From Tritrichomonas musculus (lineage: Eukaryota > Parabasalia > Tritrichomonadida > Tritrichomonadidae): 64,000 bases of DNA. The notes beneath the pieces were generated by a model. It had not been told where the DNA came from. It saw nothing but the letters and a program-made list of their open reading frames with translations, and did no database searches. Shown piece after piece: positions 55,108-64,000 of the stretch (position 1 is the stretch's first letter; the number at the start of each line of letters is the position of its first letter). The stretch is from assembly GCA_039105265.1 (NCBI GenBank), contig JAPFFF010000031.1, positions 496,001 through 560,000 on the forward strand, read 5' to 3'. Made by a program: the position numbers and the translations under genes.

Positions 55108-57879
55108 TTAAATTTCATTCAATTTCTGAATTGCTATTTCATTTCCTTTGTCAGCAGCCATTCTGAAATAATTTATTGCTTCATCTCTGTTTTCAATTAC
55201 GCCATCGCCATTTAATAACATTGTAGCATATATCAAGCAGCCACTTTCATTTCCATTATCAGCTGCAGATTTAATAAACTTTGCTGCTTCTTCTTCATTC
55301 ACCTCCATTCCATCACCATTTAAAAGCATGATTCCGCACATAAGGGAAGCTCTGTCATTTCCTCTCTCAGCTGCCATCTTAAAGTAACGGAAAGCCTCGA
55401 TTTTATTACATTCGATGCCATCTCCATTATTCAACATTGTTGCGTAGCTGAACATTGCATCATCGTTACCAGCTGCTGCTGCCATTTTATAATATTTAAC
55501 GGCTTCTTCCTTGTTCATTTGGACACCATCTCCATTTTTTCTCATCGTTGCGTAAAGGAACATTGCGTCGTCATTTCCAGTGGAATCAGCGGCGATTTTA
55601 TAATGCTTCATAGCTTCTTCTTTATCCATTTGAACACCTGATCCGTAATATAAATTATATGCATAATTTAACATAGCTCGATCATTTCCGTCATCTATTG
55701 CCATCTTGTAAAACTTAACAGCCTCTTCATTATCAACAGGAACTCCATCTCCGTTGATCAGCATGTAGGCGTAATTGGACATAGCATTAGAGTTGCCTTT
55801 TTCAATTGCCTTTTTGAAATAGTTAACGGCCTCTTCTTTATTTATAACGACATCTTTTTCTCCTTTATTTAAAATATAACCATAATTGTTCATGGCATGA
55901 TGATTTCCTTTTTCAGCTGCCATTTTATAATATTTTATAACTTCATCTTTATTTTTATCTTCATCTTCATCAAGAATCGTTGCATAAAGAAACATTGCAT
56001 CATCATTTCCTTTATCAATTGCCATTTTATAATATCTTAATGATTCTTCTTTATTTCCTGACATTCTTAGTAATGAAGCATAATTACAGATAGCTTTTTC
56101 ATCACCTTTATCTGCTGCCATTTTAATGTATGAAATCGCTTTCTCTTTATTCGAAGGAACGCCATCACCTTCATACAATTTAATGCCATAAAAATGCATG
56201 GCTTGATTATTTCCTTTTTCTGCTGATAATTTGTAATATTTAATAGCTTCTTCTTTGTTAGCTGGAACACAATCACCTGAATTAAGCATAAAGGCATAAG
56301 TTAACATCGCTCGTGCATTTCCTTTTTCAATTGCTTTCTTGTAATATTTAACGGCTTCTTCTTTATTCATAGAAACGCCTTCGCCTTTCCTTAGCATTGT
56401 TGCATAGTTTAACATGGCATCGTCATTCCCTTTATCTGCTGATAATCTGTAATATTTGGAAGCTTCTACTTTATTCATCGTAATTCCTTCACCAGAATAT
56501 AGTTTGTTTGCATAGTTGAACATGGCATCGTCATTTCCTTTATCTGCCGACATTTTGTAGTATTTGAGAGCTTCTTTTTTGTTCATTTCAACACCATCGC
56601 CGTTATCCAGCATGTATGCATAATTAAACATCGCATCATCATCACCTTCATCTGCTGCTATCTTGTAGCATTTAGCTGCCTCTTCTTTGTTTTCTGTCGT
56701 GCCTTCGCCAGAGTAGAGCATGTTGGCATAATTAAACATTGAGCATGAATTGCCTAAATCTGCAGCTCGCTTGTAGTATTTAAGTGCTTCTTCTTTGTTA
56801 ACTGCTATGCCATCACCATTGTTTAACATGTAGGCATAATTGTTCATGGATTTATCGTTGCCTTGATCAGCTGATCTTTTATAATATATGGCAGCTTCTT
56901 CTTTGTTCATCTGAACGCCATCACCATTGTTAAGCATGTAAGCGTATCTGTTCATCGCTTCATCATTGCCTTGATCAGCTGATTTTTTGATATATTGGGC
57001 AGATGCATCTTTTTGATTATTTTTTGAAAGCATAAGACCATGGAGAAAAACTGTTTCTGGATCATCAAATAAGTTTAAAAATGAATTGACTTCGTCGTAT
57101 TTGATTTGGCCAAAAATGTGGATAAAACTTTTTCTAATGATGTATCTAGAGATCTCATTAAAGGTTGGTCTTTCTGACGGGTCTTCTGAATGGCATCTAC
57201 TGATAAGCCTCTGGTTGCTTTCACCTGGGATAAGAGAAACATTAACAGGCGATTGTTGGCCAGTGATTATTTCAAATGCAATCTGAGAAAAAGAATATAC
57301 ATCGGCTTTACATGTGTATTGATTTCCTGCAAGTATTTCTGGTGCTGTATATAATGATATTTCATTTGTTGCTTGCTTTAAATAATTGGCAATTGGCTCT
57401 ATTTTGGGATAAAAGTGCTCATCGAGAATAATATTAGAAGGTTTAAGATTACAATTAACAATACCTTTAGAATGAAGATAATTCATGCCAAGACATACGC
57501 CTAATAATATGATATATTTTGTTGTATCCGTCAGAGAAAAAGGTGTCGGTGGTTTGTAAGATTTATCAATTATATTTTGAAGAGAATTATCTGAAAGGTA
57601 TTCAGTAATGATTGTTGGGTATGGGTTTGATTCAAAATCTATTAAACTATATCCAATAAAATTCATAACTGTTGGATATTTTATTTGTGAGTATGCTTGA
57701 ATTTCATTAACGAATGCCTTTTGTTCTGCTTCATTAGAACATTTGGTTTTATTTATAATGGCATGAAACTTATTTTTTGTTTCTTTATTTTCGATTAAAT
57801 AAACCTTACAAAAAGGTTCTTCTTTGATCAATTGAATAATCTGGAAATTGCTTATATCGATGAGAAAGTCACCAATCAT
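55108..57879 (-). CDS. Pseudokinase with about 18 Sel1-like repeats
   Basis: 923 aa. Residues about 5-255 fold as a protein kinase, but key positions are changed. The VAIK lysine is replaced (HAII, 39-42), HRDLKxxN is VNCNLKPSN (141-149, catalytic Asp to Asn), and the DFG site reads EPI (161-163). APE (179-181) and the helix-F Asp of KADVYSF are kept. This points to a pseudokinase. From about 280 to 923 follow about 18 Sel1-like repeats of 36 aa (AMxNYAxMLxNGDGVxxNKEEAxKYYKxAADKGND), a superhelical protein-binding scaffold. The combination is a common expanded family in trichomonads, probably signalling adaptors. It starts at the first ATG. Confidence 0.9.
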   Translation of the reverse strand: MIGDFLIDISNFQIIQLIKEEPFCKVYLIENKETKNKFHAIINKTKCSNEAEQKAFVNEIQAYSQIKYPTVMNFIGYSLIDFESNPYPTIITEYLSDNSLQNIIDKSYKPPTPFSLTDTTKYIILLGVCLGMNYLHSKGIVNCNLKPSNIILDEHFYPKIEPIANYLKQATNEISLYTAPEILAGNQYTCKADVYSFSQIAFEIITGQQSPVNVSLIPGESNQRLISRCHSEDPSERPTFNEISRYIIRKSFIHIFGQIKYDEVNSFLNLFDDPETVFLHGLMLSKNNQKDASAQYIKKSADQGNDEAMNRYAYMLNNGDGVQMNKEEAAIYYKRSADQGNDKSMNNYAYMLNNGDGIAVNKEEALKYYKRAADLGNSCSMFNYANMLYSGEGTTENKEEAAKCYKIAADEGDDDAMFNYAYMLDNGDGVEMNKKEALKYYKMSADKGNDDAMFNYANKLYSGEGITMNKVEASKYYRLSADKGNDDAMLNYATMLRKGEGVSMNKEEAVKYYKKAIEKGNARAMLTYAFMLNSGDCVPANKEEAIKYYKLSAEKGNNQAMHFYGIKLYEGDGVPSNKEKAISYIKMAADKGDEKAICNYASLLRMSGNKEESLRYYKMAIDKGNDDAMFLYATILDEDEDKNKDEVIKYYKMAAEKGNHHAMNNYGYILNKGEKDVVINKEEAVNYFKKAIEKGNSNAMSNYAYMLINGDGVPVDNEEAVKFYKMAIDDGNDRAMLNYAYNLYYGSGVQMDKEEAMKHYKIAADSTGNDDAMFLYATMRKNGDGVQMNKEEAVKYYKMAAAAGNDDAMFSYATMLNNGDGIECNKIEAFRYFKMAAERGNDRASLMCGIMLLNGDGMEVNEEEAAKFIKSAADNGNESGCLIYATMLLNGDGVIENRDEAINYFRMAADKGNEIAIQKLNEI

Positions 57880-58041
57880 TTAATAAAAAAGAAAATTGAA
57901 TAAATGTAAAAGAAAAAGTCGAAATTGAATACATTATTTATTTATTTAAAAAAAAAAAAAAAATTGAGGAAAGAAAATAAAAATACATGAAGATGTGAAT
58001 ATTATCAAATAAAAAATAACTAACAAAAATAAAAAGGTAAA

Positions 58042-60573
58042 TCAAGTAAGTAAAAATCTGCTATCAAGTAAGGATGTCTTTGCCAGATTCACTCTGAACA
58101 ATCTTTCATAAAGATTAGTAATTAGAAAGTCGACACAAAAAACTACGAATCCAGCAATTGCTGGGGATTTCAAAAACATATCAATTGTGCAAAATATGAG
58201 TAAGTATGATATCATCAGTCCCCATTCAACGCCAGCAAAAAGTGATCTTTTATATAAAATTTCTTTAATTTTATTCATTATTGTTTCGGTCATAATCCTG
58301 GGCGGTATTTTGGTAATTTTCTGGAGTAAATCTGGATCTTGAATTGAAAATTTAAGGTCACCCGTTCCTTCGATGAACATTTTTAAGAAATTATTTATAT
58401 CACTATATAAAGAAAGAGAATCCATAGATATTTCATTAGCAGTAAGTCTAAAACGAACATGTCTATGCTGATTTACAAGAGCTTCATGCATTTGACTAAT
58501 TTGCAAAGAAAATTCATTTGAAAAATAAACTTCAAAAACTTGATCAGGGGAGTTTGATTCAATACCACGCAATCCAACAAGTCCTTCTTCTTCATCAACT
58601 AATGCTTGTGCTAATTTTTTCATATCAGCATCGGAGTGGCCTTGAACTGATTTTCCATGCAAATAATATCCATGAGCAGCAGACGTAACAATGAACAAAG
58701 ACAAATTCGAAGTTGAGCAAATGTCAAGGAAATTGAAATATGGATTTCCATAAAATCTCCAGTAAATATAGTGGAACCATAGATATTGAATAGCCATTAG
58801 AATAAGCCAAATTAATGCTGAAACAGCAAAACGAAGTAGCCAAAAACTGTAGCCCGTATCAATTAATGCTGGTGTTGGAATTGGCGTTGATAAAAATTCA
58901 ACATTAAAGCCATTCAAAATAAAAATTGCTGAAATAATGGTAAAAGGAATATTGTAGCTTCTAATTGTAACAATACGGTTGAGTTCATTTGATACATTGA
59001 TTCGTCTCCATGCTGAAACTGGCGTATTATCTGAATCAGAAGTTTCCCAGTCCATTATAATGAAATAATTTTTTAGTTGAACGAAGAATACTCTGACTAG
59101 CATTGCACCAAATTGGCAAATAAGAGAAATTATGATGAGAATTTTAATTGCTTTAAATGGTTCAAAATTATTGGGAATACACCAAAAAGATGATTTTTGC
59201 CATTTGTAGAAAATGAGAAATGTAGCAGAAAAAACAAAGGAAACCAAAAAGAAATACATTCCAATGACTTCAAAGGTAAATGCAATTGCTTTACAAAAAC
59301 TGATTACACAATCTTCATATTTTCCATCAGATAACGCTATAAAAATGATTCTTGCGATAATAACAATAAGTGCAAAAACAGCTAGAATACTTGATAAAAT
59401 TATAAAAGTTAGATTTAACTTGCTCATGCTATATGAATATTTAACTTCAAATGTATATTTTGGATGCTGGTCTGTGTTTGATTTAAAACGAATATCTGAG
59501 CTTACTTGTGACAACGAACTTGCTTGAATTTGTCTTGTACGGAATGAAAAATATGGCGTTTCTATAGCAGAAGATCTTGAGTCGCTACTAATTATTCGGA
59601 AATTAATGACTGTTGATTCAATTATTCTGACGCCAGCTGTCGTGAGATTATTATATTTGTAAAATCTACGGCCTAACCTGCCATTGACTGTTACTGGAAC
59701 TGGTCTCATGATAATTCCTTCTTCTGTTCGTTCGTCTTCAATAAATAGCTCATAAAACTCGTTGGTTTCATCATTCATTTCACGAGTAAGGTCAAAATAA
59801 CATTCTAATTTTAAGTCAGTTCCGAATTTTCTCCAGATTTGGGAAACATCATTTTTCTGGCCGCATTTATCAAGTTGAACAGTAAGAGGTGTGAAACCAA
59901 TAAATTCACCATTCCATTTGTAACGAGCTAGATAAAATTGACTAACTTGAGCAAACTTATATCTTGAGGTTAGGTATATTTCATCTAATACTGAAGATAA
60001 TGAAGCTTGTACATTTAAGTAGGCAAAAAAAGGAAGATATGCTGGCCAATAAGTATAGCCACGGTAATTTATTTCTGGATTGTTGAAAATTGAGTTATAT
60101 GGTGGATAATTTAACAGTGGATAATCCTGAACAGCAACATGATTTGCCAAAAATTGAAGAGTCTGCGGATGTGGTCGTCCTGCACTTTGTGAAACATCGT
60201 AAAGTATAGTCATGTTGAGGCAATATTGTTTTAATTCCCCAGTATAAATATCGCAAATTGAATCATATTGACTTGATTCAACATTCGGAATACAAGTATT
60301 GAGAACTCTATTTAATCCAGCTGGGCAAAGTTTTGATTGAATCAAATTGATACCAGAAGCAGATACATTATATAAATATTGCGGATTATAATTCAGGTTA
60401 GGATCTGTATTTTCGCATTGAAAATTGAATGTATTAAAAGAAGCATTATTTCCTTTACAATTTGCACTCAAAACATCATCGCTTGAAGAAAAGTATCCTT
60501 TGATGTATACTTCTGGAATAACTGGAAATTGCTCCGCACATAATGAAAAGTAAATTAGAATTTGGATAAGCAT
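58042..60573 (-). CDS. TMEM67: Meckelin (TMEM67), ciliary transition-zone membrane protein
   Basis: 843 aa. A signal peptide (about 1-14) leads to a Cys-rich ectodomain (about 15-385), then about six or seven membrane segments. Examples are LTFIILSSILAVFALIVIIA (about 388-407), a pair near 430-500, and LLRFAVSALIWLILMAIQYL. The strongest signature is YWRFYGNPYFNFLDICSTSN followed by AAHGYYLHGKSVQGHSDADM and EEEGLVGLRGIESNSPDQ (about 610-690), characteristic of meckelin. It belongs to the MKS module that gates the base of cilia and flagella, and has a frizzled-like topology. It starts at the first ATG; the 3' end is 162 bp from the Sel1 gene start, on the same strand. Confidence 0.93.
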   Translation of the reverse strand: MLIQILIYFSLCAEQFPVIPEVYIKGYFSSSDDVLSANCKGNNASFNTFNFQCENTDPNLNYNPQYLYNVSASGINLIQSKLCPAGLNRVLNTCIPNVESSQYDSICDIYTGELKQYCLNMTILYDVSQSAGRPHPQTLQFLANHVAVQDYPLLNYPPYNSIFNNPEINYRGYTYWPAYLPFFAYLNVQASLSSVLDEIYLTSRYKFAQVSQFYLARYKWNGEFIGFTPLTVQLDKCGQKNDVSQIWRKFGTDLKLECYFDLTREMNDETNEFYELFIEDERTEEGIIMRPVPVTVNGRLGRRFYKYNNLTTAGVRIIESTVINFRIISSDSRSSAIETPYFSFRTRQIQASSLSQVSSDIRFKSNTDQHPKYTFEVKYSYSMSKLNLTFIILSSILAVFALIVIIARIIFIALSDGKYEDCVISFCKAIAFTFEVIGMYFFLVSFVFSATFLIFYKWQKSSFWCIPNNFEPFKAIKILIIISLICQFGAMLVRVFFVQLKNYFIIMDWETSDSDNTPVSAWRRINVSNELNRIVTIRSYNIPFTIISAIFILNGFNVEFLSTPIPTPALIDTGYSFWLLRFAVSALIWLILMAIQYLWFHYIYWRFYGNPYFNFLDICSTSNLSLFIVTSAAHGYYLHGKSVQGHSDADMKKLAQALVDEEEGLVGLRGIESNSPDQVFEVYFSNEFSLQISQMHEALVNQHRHVRFRLTANEISMDSLSLYSDINNFLKMFIEGTGDLKFSIQDPDLLQKITKIPPRIMTETIMNKIKEILYKRSLFAGVEWGLMISYLLIFCTIDMFLKSPAIAGFVVFCVDFLITNLYERLFRVNLAKTSLLDSRFLLT

Positions 60574-60687
60574 TTTATTTCGATGCCGTTTAAAAATTAA
60601 AAAATTTATCTAACGATCTTTTACAAAAAGTTAAAAATAATATTTCTAATATAATAAAGAATTTGCTCAATAAAATACATGGCTTTT

Positions 60688-62115
60688 TTATTTTTGTACA
60701 GGGGTTAATGTATATGTGGAAACTTTTGATGTTTTGCCACGTGTTGGCGTTTTTGCAGGCTTTCTGAAAGGTGATCCTGAATATAATGAATCATTCATTT
60801 TCTGATATAGTAATTTTCTGCTCGCCGCTATAGATGAAGCTTTTTCATCATCAACAAGTTTGCCTGGATCCAAAGTATCTATTATTTTTGTATTATTAAA
60901 ATAGAAATCTTGCCCCGTTTTGTTTTGAAAATCGACAAGCATAGAATATAGTTTCTTTTCGAGATTTGGTATCTGTTCTTTTGCATTCTTTCTCTGACGC
61001 TCAAGTTCTATATATTGGCGAGATGAAGTTGAACGATTGTAAAATGAGGAAGGTGGTTCTAAATATTCTTTTTGCGATTCAATTTCAGAAATCAAATCAA
61101 TTATTGGTCTACTTAATATTTGAATTTGTTTCAAGTTTTCAAGTTCAGCTTTGAGGAAATTAGCTTGTTTTTCGATGCTTGATCCTGTAAAGTGAGGTCT
61201 CATTTTTAACGGAATTGACATATCATCGCAAATTTTTGTAATTGATTTGTTCAATTCTTGTATGACAACTGGAAAACGCTTTCTTGATGTTTCTTTAAGA
61301 AACTGAACTTCATTTTGTAAATTTTCAATATTTTGAGTAGTTATTTCTGTTGTTCTTTCGATTTGGTCTGTTGGATCAATACATAGAATATCATAGTAAT
61401 AAGTTATCTTATCATTTAAAGTATCAACTTGATTAACTCTATCTTCCTTGAGTTTTTGAAATTCGTTTTGTGTGTCACTGAGAATTTGAACAGAATAATT
61501 ATCACATAGATCTTGTTCAAATATTTGAATTACTGTATCTGGTAAAGGTTCGTTAAGTTGTTCCTTTAAATCAAGAATATTGTCATAATATGATTTAATC
61601 AATGCGGATCTCTGCTGATATTCAATCATTAATTCTTCAAGTCTTTTTTTAAATAATTGTAATCGAGATTCTGATAAATCTGTTTCCCCTATTTCAGAAA
61701 AATCGCCACGTTCATCATTTGGAATACCAAGGTTTTCAAACATTTCAAGTAATTGTTTATGAATATAATTAAAATCCTGAAGGCGAGGCCTATAAATTTC
61801 TTGAATTTTTTCAATTGCTCGTTGAGTAGCTGCAATTTGTTCTCTGTATGGAAGGTTAGGCTTCAATGGAAGATTTACTTTTGTATCAGCATAAGCTTTT
61901 TGAACTCTCTTGAAATCTTCTTGTGTTTCAAAAAGCTCAGACCGAAGTTCTTCACATGAGCGACTTACTTGTTCAACAAAGCCATGGTATGCCTCCATTA
62001 AAGCTTCACGTAAATTTTGAATTTGATTTTCGCGTTCTTCATCGACAACACCTAAATATTTCCACATTCTTTCTAAATTTGGTTCAATACTAAAAGTCAC
62101 TAGTTGCTTGTTCAT
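60688..62115 (-). CDS. PRC1/Ase1/MAP65 antiparallel microtubule bundler
   Basis: 475 aa from the first ATG (MNKQLVTFSIEPNLERMWKY). Nearly the whole protein is coiled coil. Landmarks are LERMWKYLGVVDEERENQIQNLREAL (N-terminal dimerisation region), KRLEELMIEYQQRSALIKSYY, and a C-terminal part around EPPSSFYNRSTSSRQYIELERQRKN (about 370-395), which corresponds to the microtubule-binding spectrin-like end. A basic Ser/Thr/Pro tail (RKPAKTPTRGKTSKVSTYTLTP) looks like a Cdk-regulated region. The family crosslinks antiparallel microtubules at the central spindle; in trichomonads it may also serve the extranuclear spindle or axostyle (inference). Confidence 0.8.
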   Translation of the reverse strand: MNKQLVTFSIEPNLERMWKYLGVVDEERENQIQNLREALMEAYHGFVEQVSRSCEELRSELFETQEDFKRVQKAYADTKVNLPLKPNLPYREQIAATQRAIEKIQEIYRPRLQDFNYIHKQLLEMFENLGIPNDERGDFSEIGETDLSESRLQLFKKRLEELMIEYQQRSALIKSYYDNILDLKEQLNEPLPDTVIQIFEQDLCDNYSVQILSDTQNEFQKLKEDRVNQVDTLNDKITYYYDILCIDPTDQIERTTEITTQNIENLQNEVQFLKETSRKRFPVVIQELNKSITKICDDMSIPLKMRPHFTGSSIEKQANFLKAELENLKQIQILSRPIIDLISEIESQKEYLEPPSSFYNRSTSSRQYIELERQRKNAKEQIPNLEKKLYSMLVDFQNKTGQDFYFNNTKIIDTLDPGKLVDDEKASSIAASRKLLYQKMNDSLYSGSPFRKPAKTPTRGKTSKVSTYTLTPVQK

Positions 62116-62739
62116 TTTAAACTTTCGATTGATTGGAAATTGATTGGAATTCAACTTATTTAAACGTACATCTCAATCAATTGACCAATTATGAAAAGAA
62201 ATTTTGAATTGTATATATTTTTTTATCACAATTTTTAACGTATTGTTGAATTATCTTCACAATTTGATTTAAACAAAAAATAAAAAGAATAATAGATTGA
62301 ATATAAAAACAAAAAAAAAACAATAACTATGAAGATTTGGCTCAGACAATTAATAGTTGCAATTGATCATTTTATTTATAATATTTTTTTCCGAACATAT
62401 AAATATGAATTCAACGCATATTTAAAGAAATCTTTATTAAAACTGAATCATTATTAGTTTATATGCTAAGAAGGATTAACTAAAATATAGTAAGGTAATT
62501 GTGAGATGTTCTCAAAAAGTGGGTATTCTTCAGAATTAATTGAATGAATTTTGGTAATAAAAAAATATATATTCAAAAAGTTCATATCTTTGAAAAATAT
62601 TCAGAGAAAAATATTAATTCATAGAGTTCTTTGAAAATAAATTGAATTGAGATCTGAAAAAGTTTACTCTCAGAAAAAAATTGAGAGAAAATATTAATAA
62701 AGGAATATGTCAATTTCGAAAATTCTAACTAATTCTCAA
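62116..62739. other. AT-rich intergenic spacer
   Basis: About 620 bp upstream of the PRC1-like gene. It holds its promoter, which I cannot define, and AT-rich sequence. No ORF or repeat until the 129-bp array begins. Confidence 0.5.
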
Positions 62740-63187
62740 CAAGCTTTATATCAACGAATTCGAGTGAAGAAACGAAATCTTTCTAAAAACAAATCGCTCA
62801 AATATTAGCATTTATTTTGTTTATTTTGACTAATTCTCAAAATGCTATAATATATCGTTTTTTACTAACAAGCTTTATATCAACGAATTCGAATGAAGAA
62901 ACGAAATCTTTCTAAAAACAAATCGCTCAAATATTAGCATTTATTTTGTTTATTTTGACTAATTCTCAAAATGCTATAATATATCGTTTTTTACTAACAA
63001 GCTTTATATCAACGAATTCGAGTGAAGAAACGAAATCTTTCTAAAAACAAATCGCTCAAATATTAGCATTTATTTTGTTTATTTTGACTAATTCTCAAAA
63101 TGCTATAATATATCGTTTTTTACTAACAAGCTTTATATCAACGAATTCGAGTGAAGAAACGAAATCTTTCTAAAAATAAGTCACTTA
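62740..63187 (+). repeat. Tandem array of a 129-bp unit, about 3.5 copies
   Basis: CAAGCTTTATATCAACGAAT begins copies at 62740, 62869, 62998 and 63127, an exact 129-bp period. The first three are nearly identical (GAGTG/GAATG change); the fourth breaks off after about 60 bp next to the transposase fragment. A shortened half unit precedes the array. No ORF passes through. Confidence 0.92.
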
Positions 63188-63247
63188 AACATTGATATTT
63201 ATTAATAAAAGTTAATATTAAAAAATTATATTAAATAATTATTTTTA

Positions 63248-63895
63248 TTATTCATTAGTCTTTACGCTTTTTAACGCATCAATGAAGGCATTCCATAGAT
63301 TTAGCTTATTCTGCCTCCTCCATATGAACGTCATCAGATTGATTGGACATTTATCTTTCATTTTTTGTTTCGTATGCATTGTACATTTTGTACCATTCCA
63401 AGTTCCTTCTATGGTATTGGTATGCGTTCCGTTTGATGATATAAAGCCTTCGGAATGGTTAACCTTATCATGACCATAACCAGTAAAAAATTCGAAATTC
63501 AATTCTTCTATGGCAGTATCATATGACTTCCAAAAGTCAGTGTATATGATACTGCCATCTTCGACATTGTCTTTGATTATGGATTTCATTGTTTCTGTTG
63601 TTCGATCTTCTACAGCTACTGCAAATAATCGTTTTTTGGGAGTTCTTTCGACGCCACCGACAATCCAGACTCCCTCGACTCTGTGGCCTTTGTAATATTT
63701 ACGTGATCCATATTTGGATTCATCTATTTCCACGATAACTCCTGGACCACCGATTTTTTCATGATGTTCAGCGACCAAATCAGCAATCAAATTTTCAAAG
63801 TAGCTATAATAACTGCATGCTGTTTGGTCGCTTACATCACAAAAACAAGTGGCACTTGTGACTGGTACTCTTAACAGCCAACAAAGTAGTATATA
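63248..63895 (-). pseudogene. Merlin/IS1595 (ISXO2)-type transposase, 5'-truncated
   Basis: The frame is open from 63895 to the stop at 63248 (about 215 codons) with no ATG before the conserved part. Motifs include GVIVEIDESKYGSRKYYKGHRVEG (first Asp/Glu), VWIVGGVERTPKKRLFAVAVEDR, GSIIYTDFWKSYDTAIEEL (second Asp), KVNHSEGF and HTNTIEGTWNGTKCTMH (Glu). This is the DDE core of the ISXO2/IS1595 domain used by eukaryotic Merlin elements. Upstream residues LLCWLLRVPVTSATCFCDVS also fit the family (substrate-binding zinc region). The 5' end is lost at the junction near 63896, where a stop and a GC-rich stretch occur. No terminal repeats seen. Confidence 0.8.
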
Positions 63896-64000
63896 CTAGT
63901 CGGTTTCCGCGAGGCTGTAGCCCACGCGTCAACACGAACTAGTTAAAAAAAAAAAAGAAAAAAAAAAAGAACAAGAAAAAAAAAAAAGATGGATCAAAAA
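63896..64000. other. GC-rich junction and A/G tract at the window end
   Basis: 63899-63935 is sharply GC-rich (for example TCCGCGAGGCTGTAGCCCAC) and is bracketed by ACTAGT (63895-63900) and AACTAGTT (63935-63942). An A-rich run with scattered G follows. It interrupts the transposase frame. It could be an assembly junction, a foreign insertion or a short unrelated repeat. Confidence 0.5.

Noticed and set aside
1-64000. CRISPR arrays, bacterial operons, riboswitches or Shine-Dalgarno sites
   Set aside because: The gene content is eukaryotic. The tandem arrays (32 bp, 129 bp) have no spacers, and no prokaryotic signals were found.

Overview
The window reads as nuclear DNA of a parabasalid flagellate, most likely a trichomonad of the Tritrichomonas/Trichomonas type. 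The DNA is very AT-rich, genes look intronless and closely packed between AT-rich spacers. Flagellar/basal-body genes (SPAG16/PF20, meckelin, a DZIP1-like protein) sit beside families typical of trichomonads: Sel1-repeat pseudokinases, Pmp-like beta-helix surface proteins, DUF3447/BspA-type repeat proteins, pogo-like transposases and giant Polinton (Maverick) elements. This is inferred from gene content; no rRNA is present to confirm it.

Layout. 1-13.4 kb is a host gene block: a decayed Pmp-like membrane protein, CDC27/APC3 (-), a two-TM sensor-like protein (+), a DZIP1-like protein (-), a Q/N/P-rich protein (-), SPAG16 (-) and PLAA/Doa1 (+). 13.6-15.1 kb holds a broken DUF3447/LRR gene and a small orphan ORF. 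15.1-22.7 kb is a gene-poor 7.6-kb unit bounded by near-identical 36-bp inverted repeats and TA. It carries a pogo-type DDE transposase and nested smaller elements: a 284-bp Tc1-like MITE, a 1,055-bp hAT-type element with a perfect 8-bp target duplication, and a 7 x 32-bp tandem array.

23.1-48.7 kb is a nested pair. The outer DNA transposon (Kolobok/Mutator-like DDE protein, flanked by TTAA) has its transposase gene split by a 22,046-bp Polinton. The Polinton has 309-bp terminal inverted repeats that look identical by eye and a 5-bp duplication, GTATT. It looks whole and young. Its recognised parts are a protein-primed family B DNA polymerase, an rve integrase, an A32/FtsK-type packaging ATPase, a probable major capsid protein, a 1,499-aa fibre-like protein, a KilA-N protein and several small virion or unknown proteins. 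A short upstream T-rich/AATG motif recurs ahead of most of its genes. There is also a Pol III-like A box/B box/T-run unit. The polymerase is unusual: it carries an HNH-like Cys-rich insert and a C-terminal archaeo-eukaryotic primase-like domain.

48.7-62.1 kb returns to host genes: a coiled-coil protein, a 3.5-kb gene-free spacer, a Sel1-repeat pseudokinase, meckelin (TMEM67) and a PRC1/Ase1/MAP65 protein, all on the minus strand. The end holds a 129-bp tandem array and a Merlin/IS1595-type transposase fragment that stops at a short GC-rich, possibly foreign, junction.

Many minus- and plus-strand frames open upstream of their first ATG. I used the first sensible ATG as the start throughout. 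All family calls are by eye from motifs; no searches were run.
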